Assembly (NCBI GenBank): GCA_020443345.1
Contig: JAGRIH010000014.1
Span: 1-64,000, forward strand
DNA length: 64,000 nt
Direction: 5' to 3'
Source: Halioglobus sp.
GTDB taxonomy: Bacteria > Pseudomonadota > Gammaproteobacteria > Pseudomonadales > Halieaceae
A program made the position numbers and the translations under genes. Below, one piece after another: positions 56,946 through 64,000 of the stretch; the first letter of the stretch is position 1, and each line of letters opens with the position of its first letter. The notes under the pieces were generated by a model, which was not told where the DNA came from, did no database searches, and worked only from the letters and a program-made list of their open reading frames with translations.

Positions 56946-56987
56946 GCTGATTTTTCGTCCGTTTGTATAGGGACGAACGAAATCAGC
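56946..56987. promoter_or_regulatory. Inverted repeat upstream of the serine hydrolase
   Basis: GCTGATTT...CGTCC, a 10-base spacer, then GGACG...AAATCAGC. The core arms are TTCGTCC and GGACGAA. It lies between the AraC pseudogene and the serine hydrolase gene. It may be an orphan AraC operator or a transcript-end hairpin; the T-rich left arm and lack of a T run after it favour the first. Confidence 0.5.
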
Positions 56988-57052
56988 CGCGGCAGATGCC
57001 AGATTCTCCCTCTTTCGGTCGCATTGGGCGACGCGCAATTCAGGAGAGAAAT

Positions 57053-58213
57053 ATGAACAGACTTTACCGTACCGCTACCACAGCGGTGCTACTGATCGCC
57101 GGCGCGCTGGTCGGTTGCGGCAGCTCAGCCGGTCTGGTTGAGATGCCCCTTATGACGATCGAACAACGACTGCAGCAGGCGCTCGATGAGGCGGTCACGG
57201 CCGGCCTGCCGGCCGTCAGCCTGGCTGTCAGTTCTGCTACCTTTGAGTTTTCGGGCGCCGCAGGCTTCGAAGATCTCGAGACGCAGATTCCGGTCAGCCC
57301 GGACCACCGCTTCTACCTGGCCAGTGTCGGCAAGACTTACACGGCCGTCGCGATCCTGCGCCTCGTCTTCGCGGGAACGCTGGATCTCGATGATCCGATC
57401 GCCCGCTGGCTGCCGACCGCGGTTACCGAGCGCATCCCGCATGCAGCGAACATCTCGCTGCGGCAACTACTCAATCACACCAGCGGCATTTTCGACTTTC
57501 AGAATGACGGTGATGACTGGAACGAGGCCTTCCAGGCCGATCCCGAGCGCCAGTGGTCGAACGCGGCTACGCTGCCGTATTTCCTCGACCGGCCTCTGCA
57601 CTTCGAGCCCGGCGCCGACTACCGGTACTCGAACTCCAACTATGTTCTGGCGGCACTGATCGCCGAGGCAGCTACCGGCACGCCGCTGCGGGACATCATT
57701 CGCTACCAGTTGCTGGAACCGGCCGGCCTGCACCATACAGTTCACGGCAACGAGGCGGCCGGGCTCGCCAATCTCGTGCATGGCTACGTCGACGACGAGG
57801 GCAAACGCGTGGACGCGTACCCATGGTATAGCCATTTCGGTGTGGCCGATGGCGGTATGCAGGCGTCGATGCCAGACCTTGTTCGCTTCGTGCGAATTGT
57901 CCTGACGACGGATTTAATCCTTGACGAGGCGATGCGCGAAGTATTCACCACGCCGTCTGGCCTCGGGCAGCCGGCATCCGACTACGCACTCGGCATCCAG
58001 ACAATCGAGGGCGAGGCGCCCGGCGAGTATATCTACGGACACAGCGGCAAAGACCCTGGCTACCAGGCGGACTTCTTGCATGTGCAAACGCCGAGCGGAT
58101 CGCTGACACTTGCGCTGGCTGCCGGCGGCAGTTTCGAGCCGTACGACACGACATACCAGTGGCTTTTGCAGACCGTACTCGAGATACTGGCTGACCTCAA
58201 AGGTGGGGACTAG
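57053..58213 (+). CDS. Serine hydrolase lipoprotein (class C beta-lactamase fold)
   Basis: A 386-aa lipoprotein (lipobox ALVGC) of the beta-lactamase/transpeptidase-like family. Active-site motifs are SVGK (ASVGKTYTAVAILR, SxxK type), YSNSNY (YxN) and HSG (YGHSGKDPGYQADF) in place of KTG. It is not a typical AmpC; relatives are esterases, D-aminopeptidases and peptidases. I start at 57053 because AGGAGAG lies upstream. The next gene begins one base after its stop, so the two are coupled. Confidence 0.85.
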   Translation: MNRLYRTATTAVLLIAGALVGCGSSAGLVEMPLMTIEQRLQQALDEAVTAGLPAVSLAVSSATFEFSGAAGFEDLETQIPVSPDHRFYLASVGKTYTAVAILRLVFAGTLDLDDPIARWLPTAVTERIPHAANISLRQLLNHTSGIFDFQNDGDDWNEAFQADPERQWSNAATLPYFLDRPLHFEPGADYRYSNSNYVLAALIAEAATGTPLRDIIRYQLLEPAGLHHTVHGNEAAGLANLVHGYVDDEGKRVDAYPWYSHFGVADGGMQASMPDLVRFVRIVLTTDLILDEAMREVFTTPSGLGQPASDYALGIQTIEGEAPGEYIYGHSGKDPGYQADFLHVQTPSGSLTLALAAGGSFEPYDTTYQWLLQTVLEILADLKGGD

Positions 58214-59188
58214 ATGCGCGGTGCAATACAGGGTTTTTTAATAGCGATTAGCCGGGTGCCCGTTCGCGACAGTGCGGGTAAGCAGGCGGCTCCTGGTCGC
58301 CTGCTTTGTGTGTGCCGTGCCCTGATACGTCTGGCGCGACGCCTGGGTGCCAGGTGGATCACTGGCCCTGTACACAGACGACACATCTTCACCGTCGCAG
58401 TCATGCTTCTGGCGAGCGGCTGCAGCACTCTGCCGGTGCCGAAGAGGGTGGTTACGGACATGGCCTCGCACGACTACGTACTTGCCGGTAGTGGCGGGCC
58501 AGCCGTGGTGCTCGAGGCAGGGCTGGGCGACGGCAAGGATGCCTGGGCGCCGGTGTTCAGCCGATTGTCTGAAGCCACTAGCGTGTTGGCGTACGATCGC
58601 GCCGGCTACTCGGGTAGCCGCAGTCGGGAACCGGTTCGTGACGGCGCTGCCATTGTCCGGGAACTGCGGGCGACCCTCGACCGGCTCGGCCTGCAGCCGC
58701 CTTACGTGCTGGTCGGGCATTCCATTGGTGGAATGTATATGGAACTGTATGCGCGTACCTACCCGGACGAAGTGGCGGGGCTGGTATTCGTCGACGCCCG
58801 CCACGCTGAGTTCACCGGGCGGTGTCTGGCGCAGGGCGCTCGCTGGTGCGAGCCGCCGACATTGCTCGAGGCGATGCTGCCGCCGGTAGCCAGGCGTGAA
58901 CTCGCCGGGGAAACCGCAACTCGAAAGGAAATTTTGCGCGCCGGGCCGGTACCGGACGTCCCCGTGGTGGTGCTTACGGGCATGCACAAGCCCCTGGAGG
59001 GCGAGCGATTCCGCGCCGTCTGGTTGGCGACACAGCGCGACCTCGCCTCGGTGACCGCCGCTGCACGTCACGAGATCTGCGACCGCTGCGGCCACTACAT
59101 ACACCGCGACGACCCGGACCGCGTGGTGAATGCGATCCTGTGGGTGGTCGGTGAAGTTCGCCGGCGGACTTCGGGGGCGACACCATGA
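58214..59188 (+). CDS. Alpha/beta hydrolase, probably a lipoprotein
   Basis: A 324-aa protein of the alpha/beta hydrolase fold (LAGSGGPAVVLEAGLGDGKD; AYDRAGYSGS; nucleophile elbow VGHSIGGMYMELYA; DAR acid region; CGHYIHRDDPDRVV histidine). The N terminus of about 60 residues is basic and poorly conserved, then HIFTVAVMLLASGCSTLPVP looks like a lipobox. Translation may therefore begin further in, for instance at a GTG near 58370. The ATG at 58214 immediately follows the stop of the serine hydrolase gene. Function unknown, with an esterase or peptidase likely. Confidence 0.75.
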   Translation: MRGAIQGFLIAISRVPVRDSAGKQAAPGRLLCVCRALIRLARRLGARWITGPVHRRHIFTVAVMLLASGCSTLPVPKRVVTDMASHDYVLAGSGGPAVVLEAGLGDGKDAWAPVFSRLSEATSVLAYDRAGYSGSRSREPVRDGAAIVRELRATLDRLGLQPPYVLVGHSIGGMYMELYARTYPDEVAGLVFVDARHAEFTGRCLAQGARWCEPPTLLEAMLPPVARRELAGETATRKEILRAGPVPDVPVVVLTGMHKPLEGERFRAVWLATQRDLASVTAAARHEICDRCGHYIHRDDPDRVVNAILWVVGEVRRRTSGATP

Positions 59189-59569
59189 GATTCAGCTACC
59201 GGGTTGATCTGTGCAAGGTCCGGGAGTCCAAGTGCCAACACCTACCGCAAGTGATGTCAGCAACGGACATCCCGAGACGACGGCGGCTCGAAATCGGTCG
59301 GCGGCGATGGTCGAGTTGCCTGCTTTCGCGCAATGGCTGATCTGCCGGATCGTATCGAATCGTCAACCTGGCGGGCCCGGCGTGTCCCGCTCTCCCGTTT
59401 ACACAGCGTCAGAGCCGTTACTGTTCGAAGTGGTGCAGGCATCGCAACCGCAATGCACCGGACGAGGGTGACGGGTTTGCAGTAAAACCGGATACCCGGC
59501 GTCGAGCCGCAACCACCTCGCTTCCGGTTTTTGTACGCCGGTTCGATTATCAAACCGGTAATCACATTG
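59189..59569. other. Gap with no supported gene
   Basis: About 380 bases. An 86-codon frame on the plus strand (59211-59471) has no motif or ribosome-binding site. A small inverted repeat CCGGTT / AACCGG (59538-59558) is present. The region probably contains remnants linked to the degraded HigBA-like locus next to it. Confidence 0.5.
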
Positions 59570-59746
59570 TTAAATAAATCGGTTGCGTCGCCCAAAGCCG
59601 CGAATACCCCCAAAGATACCCCCAGACCTGGTGTGATGCGCTGATGGCACGTCGATCGCCGTGGCCACGCGGTAGGCCGACAGGCCAAGCGGCTTCATGA
59701 ACTCCTCGCGGAGAACTTCACCTGGGTGCATCGGCTGCAACGTCAT
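59570..59746 (-). pseudogene. HigA-like antitoxin, truncated
   Basis: On the minus strand the frame begins MTLQPMHPGEVLREEFMKPL and continues GLSAYRVATAIDVP, the usual N terminus and first helices of HigA/XRE antitoxins. After residue 34 or so the match ends and the frame runs into a sequence with two near copies of TGGGGGTAT (59610-59632). The rest of the HTH and dimerisation region is missing. The start overlaps the preceding frame's stop by the ATGA pattern usual for toxin-antitoxin pairs. Confidence 0.6.
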
Positions 59747-59860
59747 GCTGGTCGAGTTGATGTTCCTCGGTGGTAGTCCACGATGTCGACATCGAAGGTA
59801 TCGCCGTTGCGCCAGCATTTGCTGTGGGCGGTGCGCGGCCCCTCGCCGGGCTGGAAATGC
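59743..59860 (-). pseudogene. HigB-like toxin, C-terminal remnant
   Basis: A minus-strand frame without a start ends WRNGDTFDVDIVDYHRGT before a TGA that overlaps the antitoxin start. HigB/RelE-like toxins end in a similar FRFENGDAxDVDxxDYH motif, and the ATGA junction fits higB-higA order. The upstream part (about 60 residues) does not match. The resemblance is short, so this call is tentative. Confidence 0.35.
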
Positions 59861-59920
59861 ACTGCCTTCACAGGAGCCGCCAGCATCCCCGGCATCATCG
59901 CCTTGCGATACCAGGCCGCC

Positions 59921-62578
59921 CTACCGGGTTACATATTCCGTGACGCGGTGATCATTGAGGGCGCTGAAGAATGCGATACAGGAGGCTTCATCGGCAAAAT
60001 GTTCGCCGGAAAAGGCCTCCCAGCCGCCGTACAGACAGGCGTTCGCGCCCTCGGAGACTTCTATGGTTGACAGGGCGGCAGCGGTGACATCTTCCGGATG
60101 ATAAGGGATATCTACTAACTGTTTGTCGGAAAACAGGGCCGTCATATCGTTGTAGTGAGCAGATTCACTGCTGGTAGACAACGAGTACACCAGGATGCCT
60201 CTGGCAACCGGTCCGTCATCCGTAAACTGCACTGTCATCACCCAACTGGCCCCCGACCCCGTGGGCTCGGGATAACCGCCTGCCGCCTCATCCAGGTCCA
60301 TACCGATCTTATTGAAAACGCCTTCAAATTCCTCGCCGCCGTGCCAGGGAAACACTTCGCCACGAGTGACGGTCTGGATATCGCCCAGCTTCGCATCCAG
60401 TGGCATGCCGGCGCTCTCGAGTTTTTCAACGGCCAGCGCCAGGGCCTGCAAGGCGACGGGATTATCGACGTTATCGAGCCCGCGAGGTGTGTTGACGGGG
60501 TCGTCGATGTCAAACGCCACGCTGTAGTTCAACAGCGCGGGCAGGAAGCGTTTCCAGTCGTCGTCGTTACCGGTGTCCAGCGCATGGGCCTCGCGCAGGA
60601 ATTCGCGAAACAGGTGGGAGCCGCGGCTACCTGTGTTGGAGTGCAGGTCCCATGCCGCCAGTACGGGGCAGGCTGCACCGATACGCACCTCGCGCGCGTC
60701 CGGCGTGCCGGTATCCAGTGCAACCATGGCGTGGTCTTCACACAGTTTGACCAGATCGTCCCTGAGCAGTTGACCGGCGTAGTTCTCGTTGCTGAGCATG
60801 CGTTGTGTGAGAGAGTCCAGTCCAAAAACGTTTCCCCCCAGGCCGTCGCTGCCCTCTATACGCCGTTGAATCATCGCAAGGCCCGAGCGGGTGCGCAGCG
60901 TACGCTCATTGCCGACCCTGTCGCCCTGAACGAGCGGGATGCCCACTAGTGGTTCATTGGGATTACTCAGCCAGTAGGTATCATTGGAGTTGGTGACGTA
61001 GTCGGTGCGGAACAGATAGGCCTGTTTGCTGGGGCCCAGGAGGCCGGGTGCGGCGGCGTCGGCGTCGGTATTCCATTCACAACGACTGGTGTTGCCCTGG
61101 TATGTTGGCCCGCTGAATACGCAGTCACTCAGTTGCTGATCGGTGAAATTCACCACCGGACCCAGGTCCCCATACAACACCTCGCCGCTGCTGTCCGCCG
61201 CAATGGTGTTCGTCGCCGCGGTGTGCTGGCTCTTGTTAAGCGATGCTTTGAGTTCCCGCACGTTTTTTGAACGGGCGATACCAATTGCTCCGCCCTGCAT
61301 GCCGCGAGGCCCTTCTTCGGCAATCCGCAGGGTAAAGGCCAGGCTGGGCAACCAGGGGAACTGGCCGCCTGTCATCGGCCCGAAATGTGAAAAGTAGAAT
61401 GTATGGTTGGCATCACTCAGGCTGTCGTCAGCTCCCTTGACCCTGACAGTGACTTGCAGCGGCTCTATTTTGCGTATCTCGCCATCGAAGAGGTAGCTCA
61501 TGGGATCGCCGGAAACCAGGTCCAGCTTGTAAAAGGTCAGTCCGGTTGATGTGCTCACCGTGTTGGTCCAGGCGATGTCGCCATTAGTGCCGAAGCCGAC
61601 GTTGGGGCGCTCGAAGGTGTTTGCGCCCAGTTCGTTGAGCACACCGGGGATGATGTGGTGGCGCGGATACATACGAAAATCGATGGCCCAGTCCAGGTGG
61701 GGGTTGGTATACAGTATGCCCTTGCCGGTGGAGCTCAATTCGCGCCCGATGGCCACGCCATTACTGCCATTTTCAAAGGGGTTGACCAGGTGATCGACAA
61801 GCGCGGTCATCTGGCGTTGCTGCTCCGCGCTCCACAGGGGCGCCGGTCCGACGGGGCCCGGGCCGCCGGGCACGGCGACAGGAGCGGTGCCGGCATCGGG
61901 CCCCTGCGCCAGCAATGCTACCCGGGGGGTTGTCGCGCCCGGCGCTATGGTACTTGCCACGGTATTCCCAGGTGGCCTTGCCGGCAGGATAAGGGATGCG
62001 AGATTAGGGAGGAACACCGGTTTGAGATTGAACCGGCGCACGTCTTCCTGGGTCATCTGCTGTACCCAACTGGCGCCGCGGCACGCGGGGTCGGGAATGT
62101 TGTCGATGCCGGTATCTTTCAGGTAGCGGTTGAAGCCCGCGGCGAAGCCACCGAACTGGGCGTCGAGTTCGGGGTCGATCGCGTGATCGTAGTAACCCCG
62201 TTGCACCATCATCTGGTAGAAAAAGTCAGAATCCAGATTGCTCCCGATCGAGTTGTCGTCATCCTCGCCTTCACCCAGATACTGGGCAAGCTGGGCGCGA
62301 TACTGCAGGATATTACGCGCAAGCGCGCAAAAATTATCCTGCGCCGCGGCGTATCCGGTGCCGAAACCCAGGCTGCCGAAATCCTCCGCCGTAATATGGG
62401 GTATGCCGCCCTGGGTGCGCTCGATGGTTGCCCGGTAGGTTACCTCGGGCAGGGGTGCAACCGGGTTCCTGGAACTGTGGCTGTTATCATCACAGGCGGC
62501 GGTTAGCGCGAGAATGGCGGCGCTCCCGAGTAGTCGTATGTGCGCTTTGCGGGTTCGAGACAGCGATACTGTGTGCAT
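59921..62578 (-). CDS. Ntn-hydrolase acylase lipoprotein (PvdQ/QuiP-like penicillin acylase family)
   Basis: An 885-aa protein of the penicillin acylase family. The lipobox is TAAC (Cys29). An alpha-chain region (RTQGGIPHITAEDFGSLGFG; TGYAAAQDNFCALARNI) is followed by the likely autocleavage point before Ser272 in NPFENGSNGVAIGRELSSTG, then TNPHLDW and the beta chain (RMYPRHHIIPGVLNELGANT; AWTNTVSTSTGLTFYKLDLV). Relatives cleave N-acyl-homoserine lactones or other amides, so quorum quenching is possible. It may also act on siderophore precursors as PvdQ does. The gene is intact within an accessory region. Confidence 0.88.
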   Translation of the reverse strand: MHTVSLSRTRKAHIRLLGSAAILALTAACDDNSHSSRNPVAPLPEVTYRATIERTQGGIPHITAEDFGSLGFGTGYAAAQDNFCALARNILQYRAQLAQYLGEGEDDDNSIGSNLDSDFFYQMMVQRGYYDHAIDPELDAQFGGFAAGFNRYLKDTGIDNIPDPACRGASWVQQMTQEDVRRFNLKPVFLPNLASLILPARPPGNTVASTIAPGATTPRVALLAQGPDAGTAPVAVPGGPGPVGPAPLWSAEQQRQMTALVDHLVNPFENGSNGVAIGRELSSTGKGILYTNPHLDWAIDFRMYPRHHIIPGVLNELGANTFERPNVGFGTNGDIAWTNTVSTSTGLTFYKLDLVSGDPMSYLFDGEIRKIEPLQVTVRVKGADDSLSDANHTFYFSHFGPMTGGQFPWLPSLAFTLRIAEEGPRGMQGGAIGIARSKNVRELKASLNKSQHTAATNTIAADSSGEVLYGDLGPVVNFTDQQLSDCVFSGPTYQGNTSRCEWNTDADAAAPGLLGPSKQAYLFRTDYVTNSNDTYWLSNPNEPLVGIPLVQGDRVGNERTLRTRSGLAMIQRRIEGSDGLGGNVFGLDSLTQRMLSNENYAGQLLRDDLVKLCEDHAMVALDTGTPDAREVRIGAACPVLAAWDLHSNTGSRGSHLFREFLREAHALDTGNDDDWKRFLPALLNYSVAFDIDDPVNTPRGLDNVDNPVALQALALAVEKLESAGMPLDAKLGDIQTVTRGEVFPWHGGEEFEGVFNKIGMDLDEAAGGYPEPTGSGASWVMTVQFTDDGPVARGILVYSLSTSSESAHYNDMTALFSDKQLVDIPYHPEDVTAAALSTIEVSEGANACLYGGWEAFSGEHFADEASCIAFFSALNDHRVTEYVTR

Positions 62579-62702
62579 GGTGACCTTCCGTATATCATTA
62601 TCAGGACAAGGTCGGGATGATAGTTGAAAACCCGGTGGGGTGGAATAAGCCAGCCATGGTCTGCCGCCTCCGGTGTCGGTAGTATGACAAGGCTAACTCC
62701 TT

Positions 62703-62909
62703 TCAGGAGCGGAGTTTTTTGACGTACTGCACGTAGCGACGGCCGATCGACTGCATCAAGCCTGAGACGCCGTCGCCAGGCGAAGGGGTCAGCAGTAGAT
62801 GGACGTGGTTGGTCATCAGCACATAGGCGTGCACGGATTCTCCGTAGCGCTTCGCAGCATCGCGCAGGCAGGCGAGATAGAAGCGGTAATCGTCGTCAGT
62901 GAAGAAGGT
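62703..62909 (-). pseudogene. REP-associated tyrosine transposase (RAYT), fragment
   Basis: A 69-codon minus-strand stretch beginning TFFTDDDYRFYLACLRDAAK and containing SVHAYVLMTNHVHLLLTPSP with the HVH metal-binding motif, then GLMQSIGRRYVQYVKKLRS and a stop. This is the middle of a Y1-type transposase of the RAYT kind. The first 40 or so residues and everything after the tyrosine helix are missing. It abuts a truncated methyltransferase. RAYT enzymes act on REP palindromes, and three such palindromes lie at 76-616. Confidence 0.78.
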
Positions 62910-63213
62910 GGCTTATTGCGTCGAAGGATTGCTCTTCGAAGGCAAGCGCATCCATCGAGGCGGCGAGCGTCTCGATCTGTTTCGTGAGGTTCTGACGTTC
63001 CGCGGCGATTTCGAGGTCGTGGAGCAAGTCCGGCAGAAAATCGACGGCGGTCACCGAAGCGTCGAGTGCCTTCGCCAGCACGAGGGTGGTTGCACCGGTC
63101 CCGCAGCCGATGTCAGCAATCTTCAGGCCGATCCAGAGCTCATCGCCAAGATCCTCGATCACGTCCATAGCCGCGCTCCCCCACGCATACCGCCCGCTCG
63201 GGCCGAGCCGCAC
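62896..63213 (-). pseudogene. SAM-dependent methyltransferase, truncated by the RAYT junction
   Basis: A 105-aa frame with a GTG start after AAGAGGAG. It has the SAM-binding motif I, KIADIGCGTGATTLVLAKAL, followed by DASVTAVDFLPDLLHDLEIA (acidic residue after strand 2) and MDALAFEEQSFDAIS (motif near strand 4). It breaks exactly there and ends HLLH stop. The last residues are encoded by RAYT-derived DNA. The second half of the methyltransferase is absent, so it is probably inactive. Confidence 0.75.
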
Positions 63214-63366
63214 ACTACTCCTCTTGATCTATTCGGCGAACGGTAAAAGCCTTCGTCAGCAGGCGCGCCTGTACTTCCCATCTGCGAGCTTCACAATTCC
63301 CCTGACAACGCGTCCGCCAAAACACCGCTTCGCGGTGAGACATCCCAGGGCCTCTTCGGCGCTCCC

Positions 63367-63879
63367 TCAAATCCAGCCTGCGACACAGCGCACACCCACT
63401 GACCTCGATACAGAACACCTACATCGAAAAGACCCATTGAAATTCCTATCCTCGGAATGAAGTGTGCATTGTATTTCGTCGAACAGGTTATGAAAAAAAG
63501 TGACGGTGTAGCGGCCCGGCCGAACGCTCAATTCAACGACGTCCATTTCCTCCGGAGGCGGTGAGTCCAACATGTCTTCTCTCGACTGCGTTTTCAGCGT
63601 AACCGCGTCGCCGTAGTCATTCAGCTGACCCGTAAAGAATATCCGCTTACGATTGCCCGCGGTAGCATACGTCGTGAAATTGCCGTAAATGGTCCGGAAG
63701 CCGGACTGCGACACGCGAAGCAACACCGCATCGTCGGCGATGTAACGTCTGTAGCCCGTTGACGCGCACCCGACCAGCAAAGGCAGCAGCAACAATGCGA
63801 ATCTCAAAGCGTTTCTTTGTATGATTGAATTCACCTCTTGCGTCGTTCGATAAATCGCCCGCTGCGGCAAATGTCTCAT
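63367..63879 (-). CDS. Lipoprotein of unknown function
   Basis: A 170-aa protein. A hydrophobic stretch (FALLLLPLLVGC) ends in a lipobox, giving a lipidated Cys about 38 residues from the chosen ATG. This leader is long, so translation might begin later, but no alternative with a ribosome-binding site is evident. The mature part is mixed alpha/beta with no motif I know (VLLRVSQSGFRTIYGNFTTY; VELSVRPGRYTVTFFHNLFD). The last 20 residues are Cys- and Arg-rich and may be out of family. Upstream, the last 121 bases of the window hold no gene that I see. Confidence 0.55.
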   Translation of the reverse strand: MRHLPQRAIYRTTQEVNSIIQRNALRFALLLLPLLVGCASTGYRRYIADDAVLLRVSQSGFRTIYGNFTTYATAGNRKRIFFTGQLNDYGDAVTLKTQSREDMLDSPPPEEMDVVELSVRPGRYTVTFFHNLFDEIQCTLHSEDRNFNGSFRCRCSVSRSVGVRCVAGWI

Positions 63880-64000
63880 ATATTTTAGAGGCCAGCCCTA
63901 CATCCGTCCCTTGGGTTTAGAATCACTCGCGCTCGCGTCCGGTTTTGGCATCGACCGGCCATACATTGTGTTCGGTTAACTGGGTTATCGTGAGTCCGCT

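Noticed and set aside
57053-58213. AmpC-type beta-lactamase
   Set aside because: It has SxxK and YxN motifs but HSG instead of KTG, and a lipobox; the family is dominated by non-lactamase hydrolases, so I do not call resistance.
59211-59471. An 86-codon frame on the plus strand
   Set aside because: No ribosome-binding site, no motif, and overlapping frames on the other strand; probably chance.
55600-59900. A gene-cassette (integron) array
   Set aside because: Small genes of mixed type suggested one, but I found no attC-like inverse repeats with GTTRRRY/RYYYAAC cores, and the genes lie on both strands.

Overview
The window reads as a chromosome segment of a GC-rich, probably marine gammaproteobacterium. 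The ribosomal proteins are gammaproteobacterial, FabA and FabB are paired, and the order uvrA / MFS / ssb resembles that of Pseudomonas. I infer a Cellvibrionales / Halieaceae-type organism, but this comes from reading the sequence and not from a database search.

1-15,100: the end of tuf, then an interruption (three 24-base palindromes, a TM2-domain membrane protein on the minus strand, a TraR/DksA-type zinc-finger protein), then the S10, spc and alpha ribosomal operons from rpsJ to rplQ with secY and rpoA. Good sigma-70-type promoters stand before rpsJ and rpsM.

15,100-36,200: housekeeping genes. These are uvrA, a YajR-like MFS carrier, ssb, an NAD-binding RmlD-like protein, moaB-moeA and fabA-fabB. 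A sugar-nucleotide block follows (manC/algA, galU, manB, pgi), then ispB, the rplU-rpmA-obgE-proB run, a small membrane protein, a ZIP transporter and a tiny monoheme cytochrome.

36,150-46,720: the most striking region. A tightly packed minus-strand operon encodes a NapC/NirT tetraheme quinol dehydrogenase, an octaheme and a decaheme MtrA-like cytochrome, an MtrB/PioB outer-membrane barrel, an MtrC/OmcA decaheme lipoprotein and ferrochelatase. This looks like a complete inner-membrane-to-surface electron conduit (32 CxxCH motifs in four cytochromes), with a heme synthesis gene at its end. A UbiA/MenA-type prenyltransferase lies just upstream and a UbiB-type kinase diverges from it, so quinone chemistry adjoins the conduit.

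46,730-55,600: nagA, a small secreted protein, an ATM1/HMT1-type ABC exporter, a TonB-dependent receptor, a secreted dienelactone-hydrolase-like enzyme coupled to a secreted RidA, and a MarR-type regulator with a C-terminal four-cysteine cluster. A near-identical palindrome lies over that regulator's promoter and over the start codon of a cytochrome P460 gene downstream, which suggests a small sensor-effector circuit.

55,600-64,000: an accessory, decaying region. It holds a small secreted protein, an AraC-family pseudogene with an internal deletion, a serine hydrolase lipoprotein, an alpha/beta hydrolase, remnants of a HigBA-like toxin-antitoxin pair, a large Ntn-hydrolase acylase lipoprotein, a REP-associated transposase fragment fused to a broken methyltransferase, and a lipoprotein of unknown role. 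I saw no tRNA, rRNA or CRISPR array.
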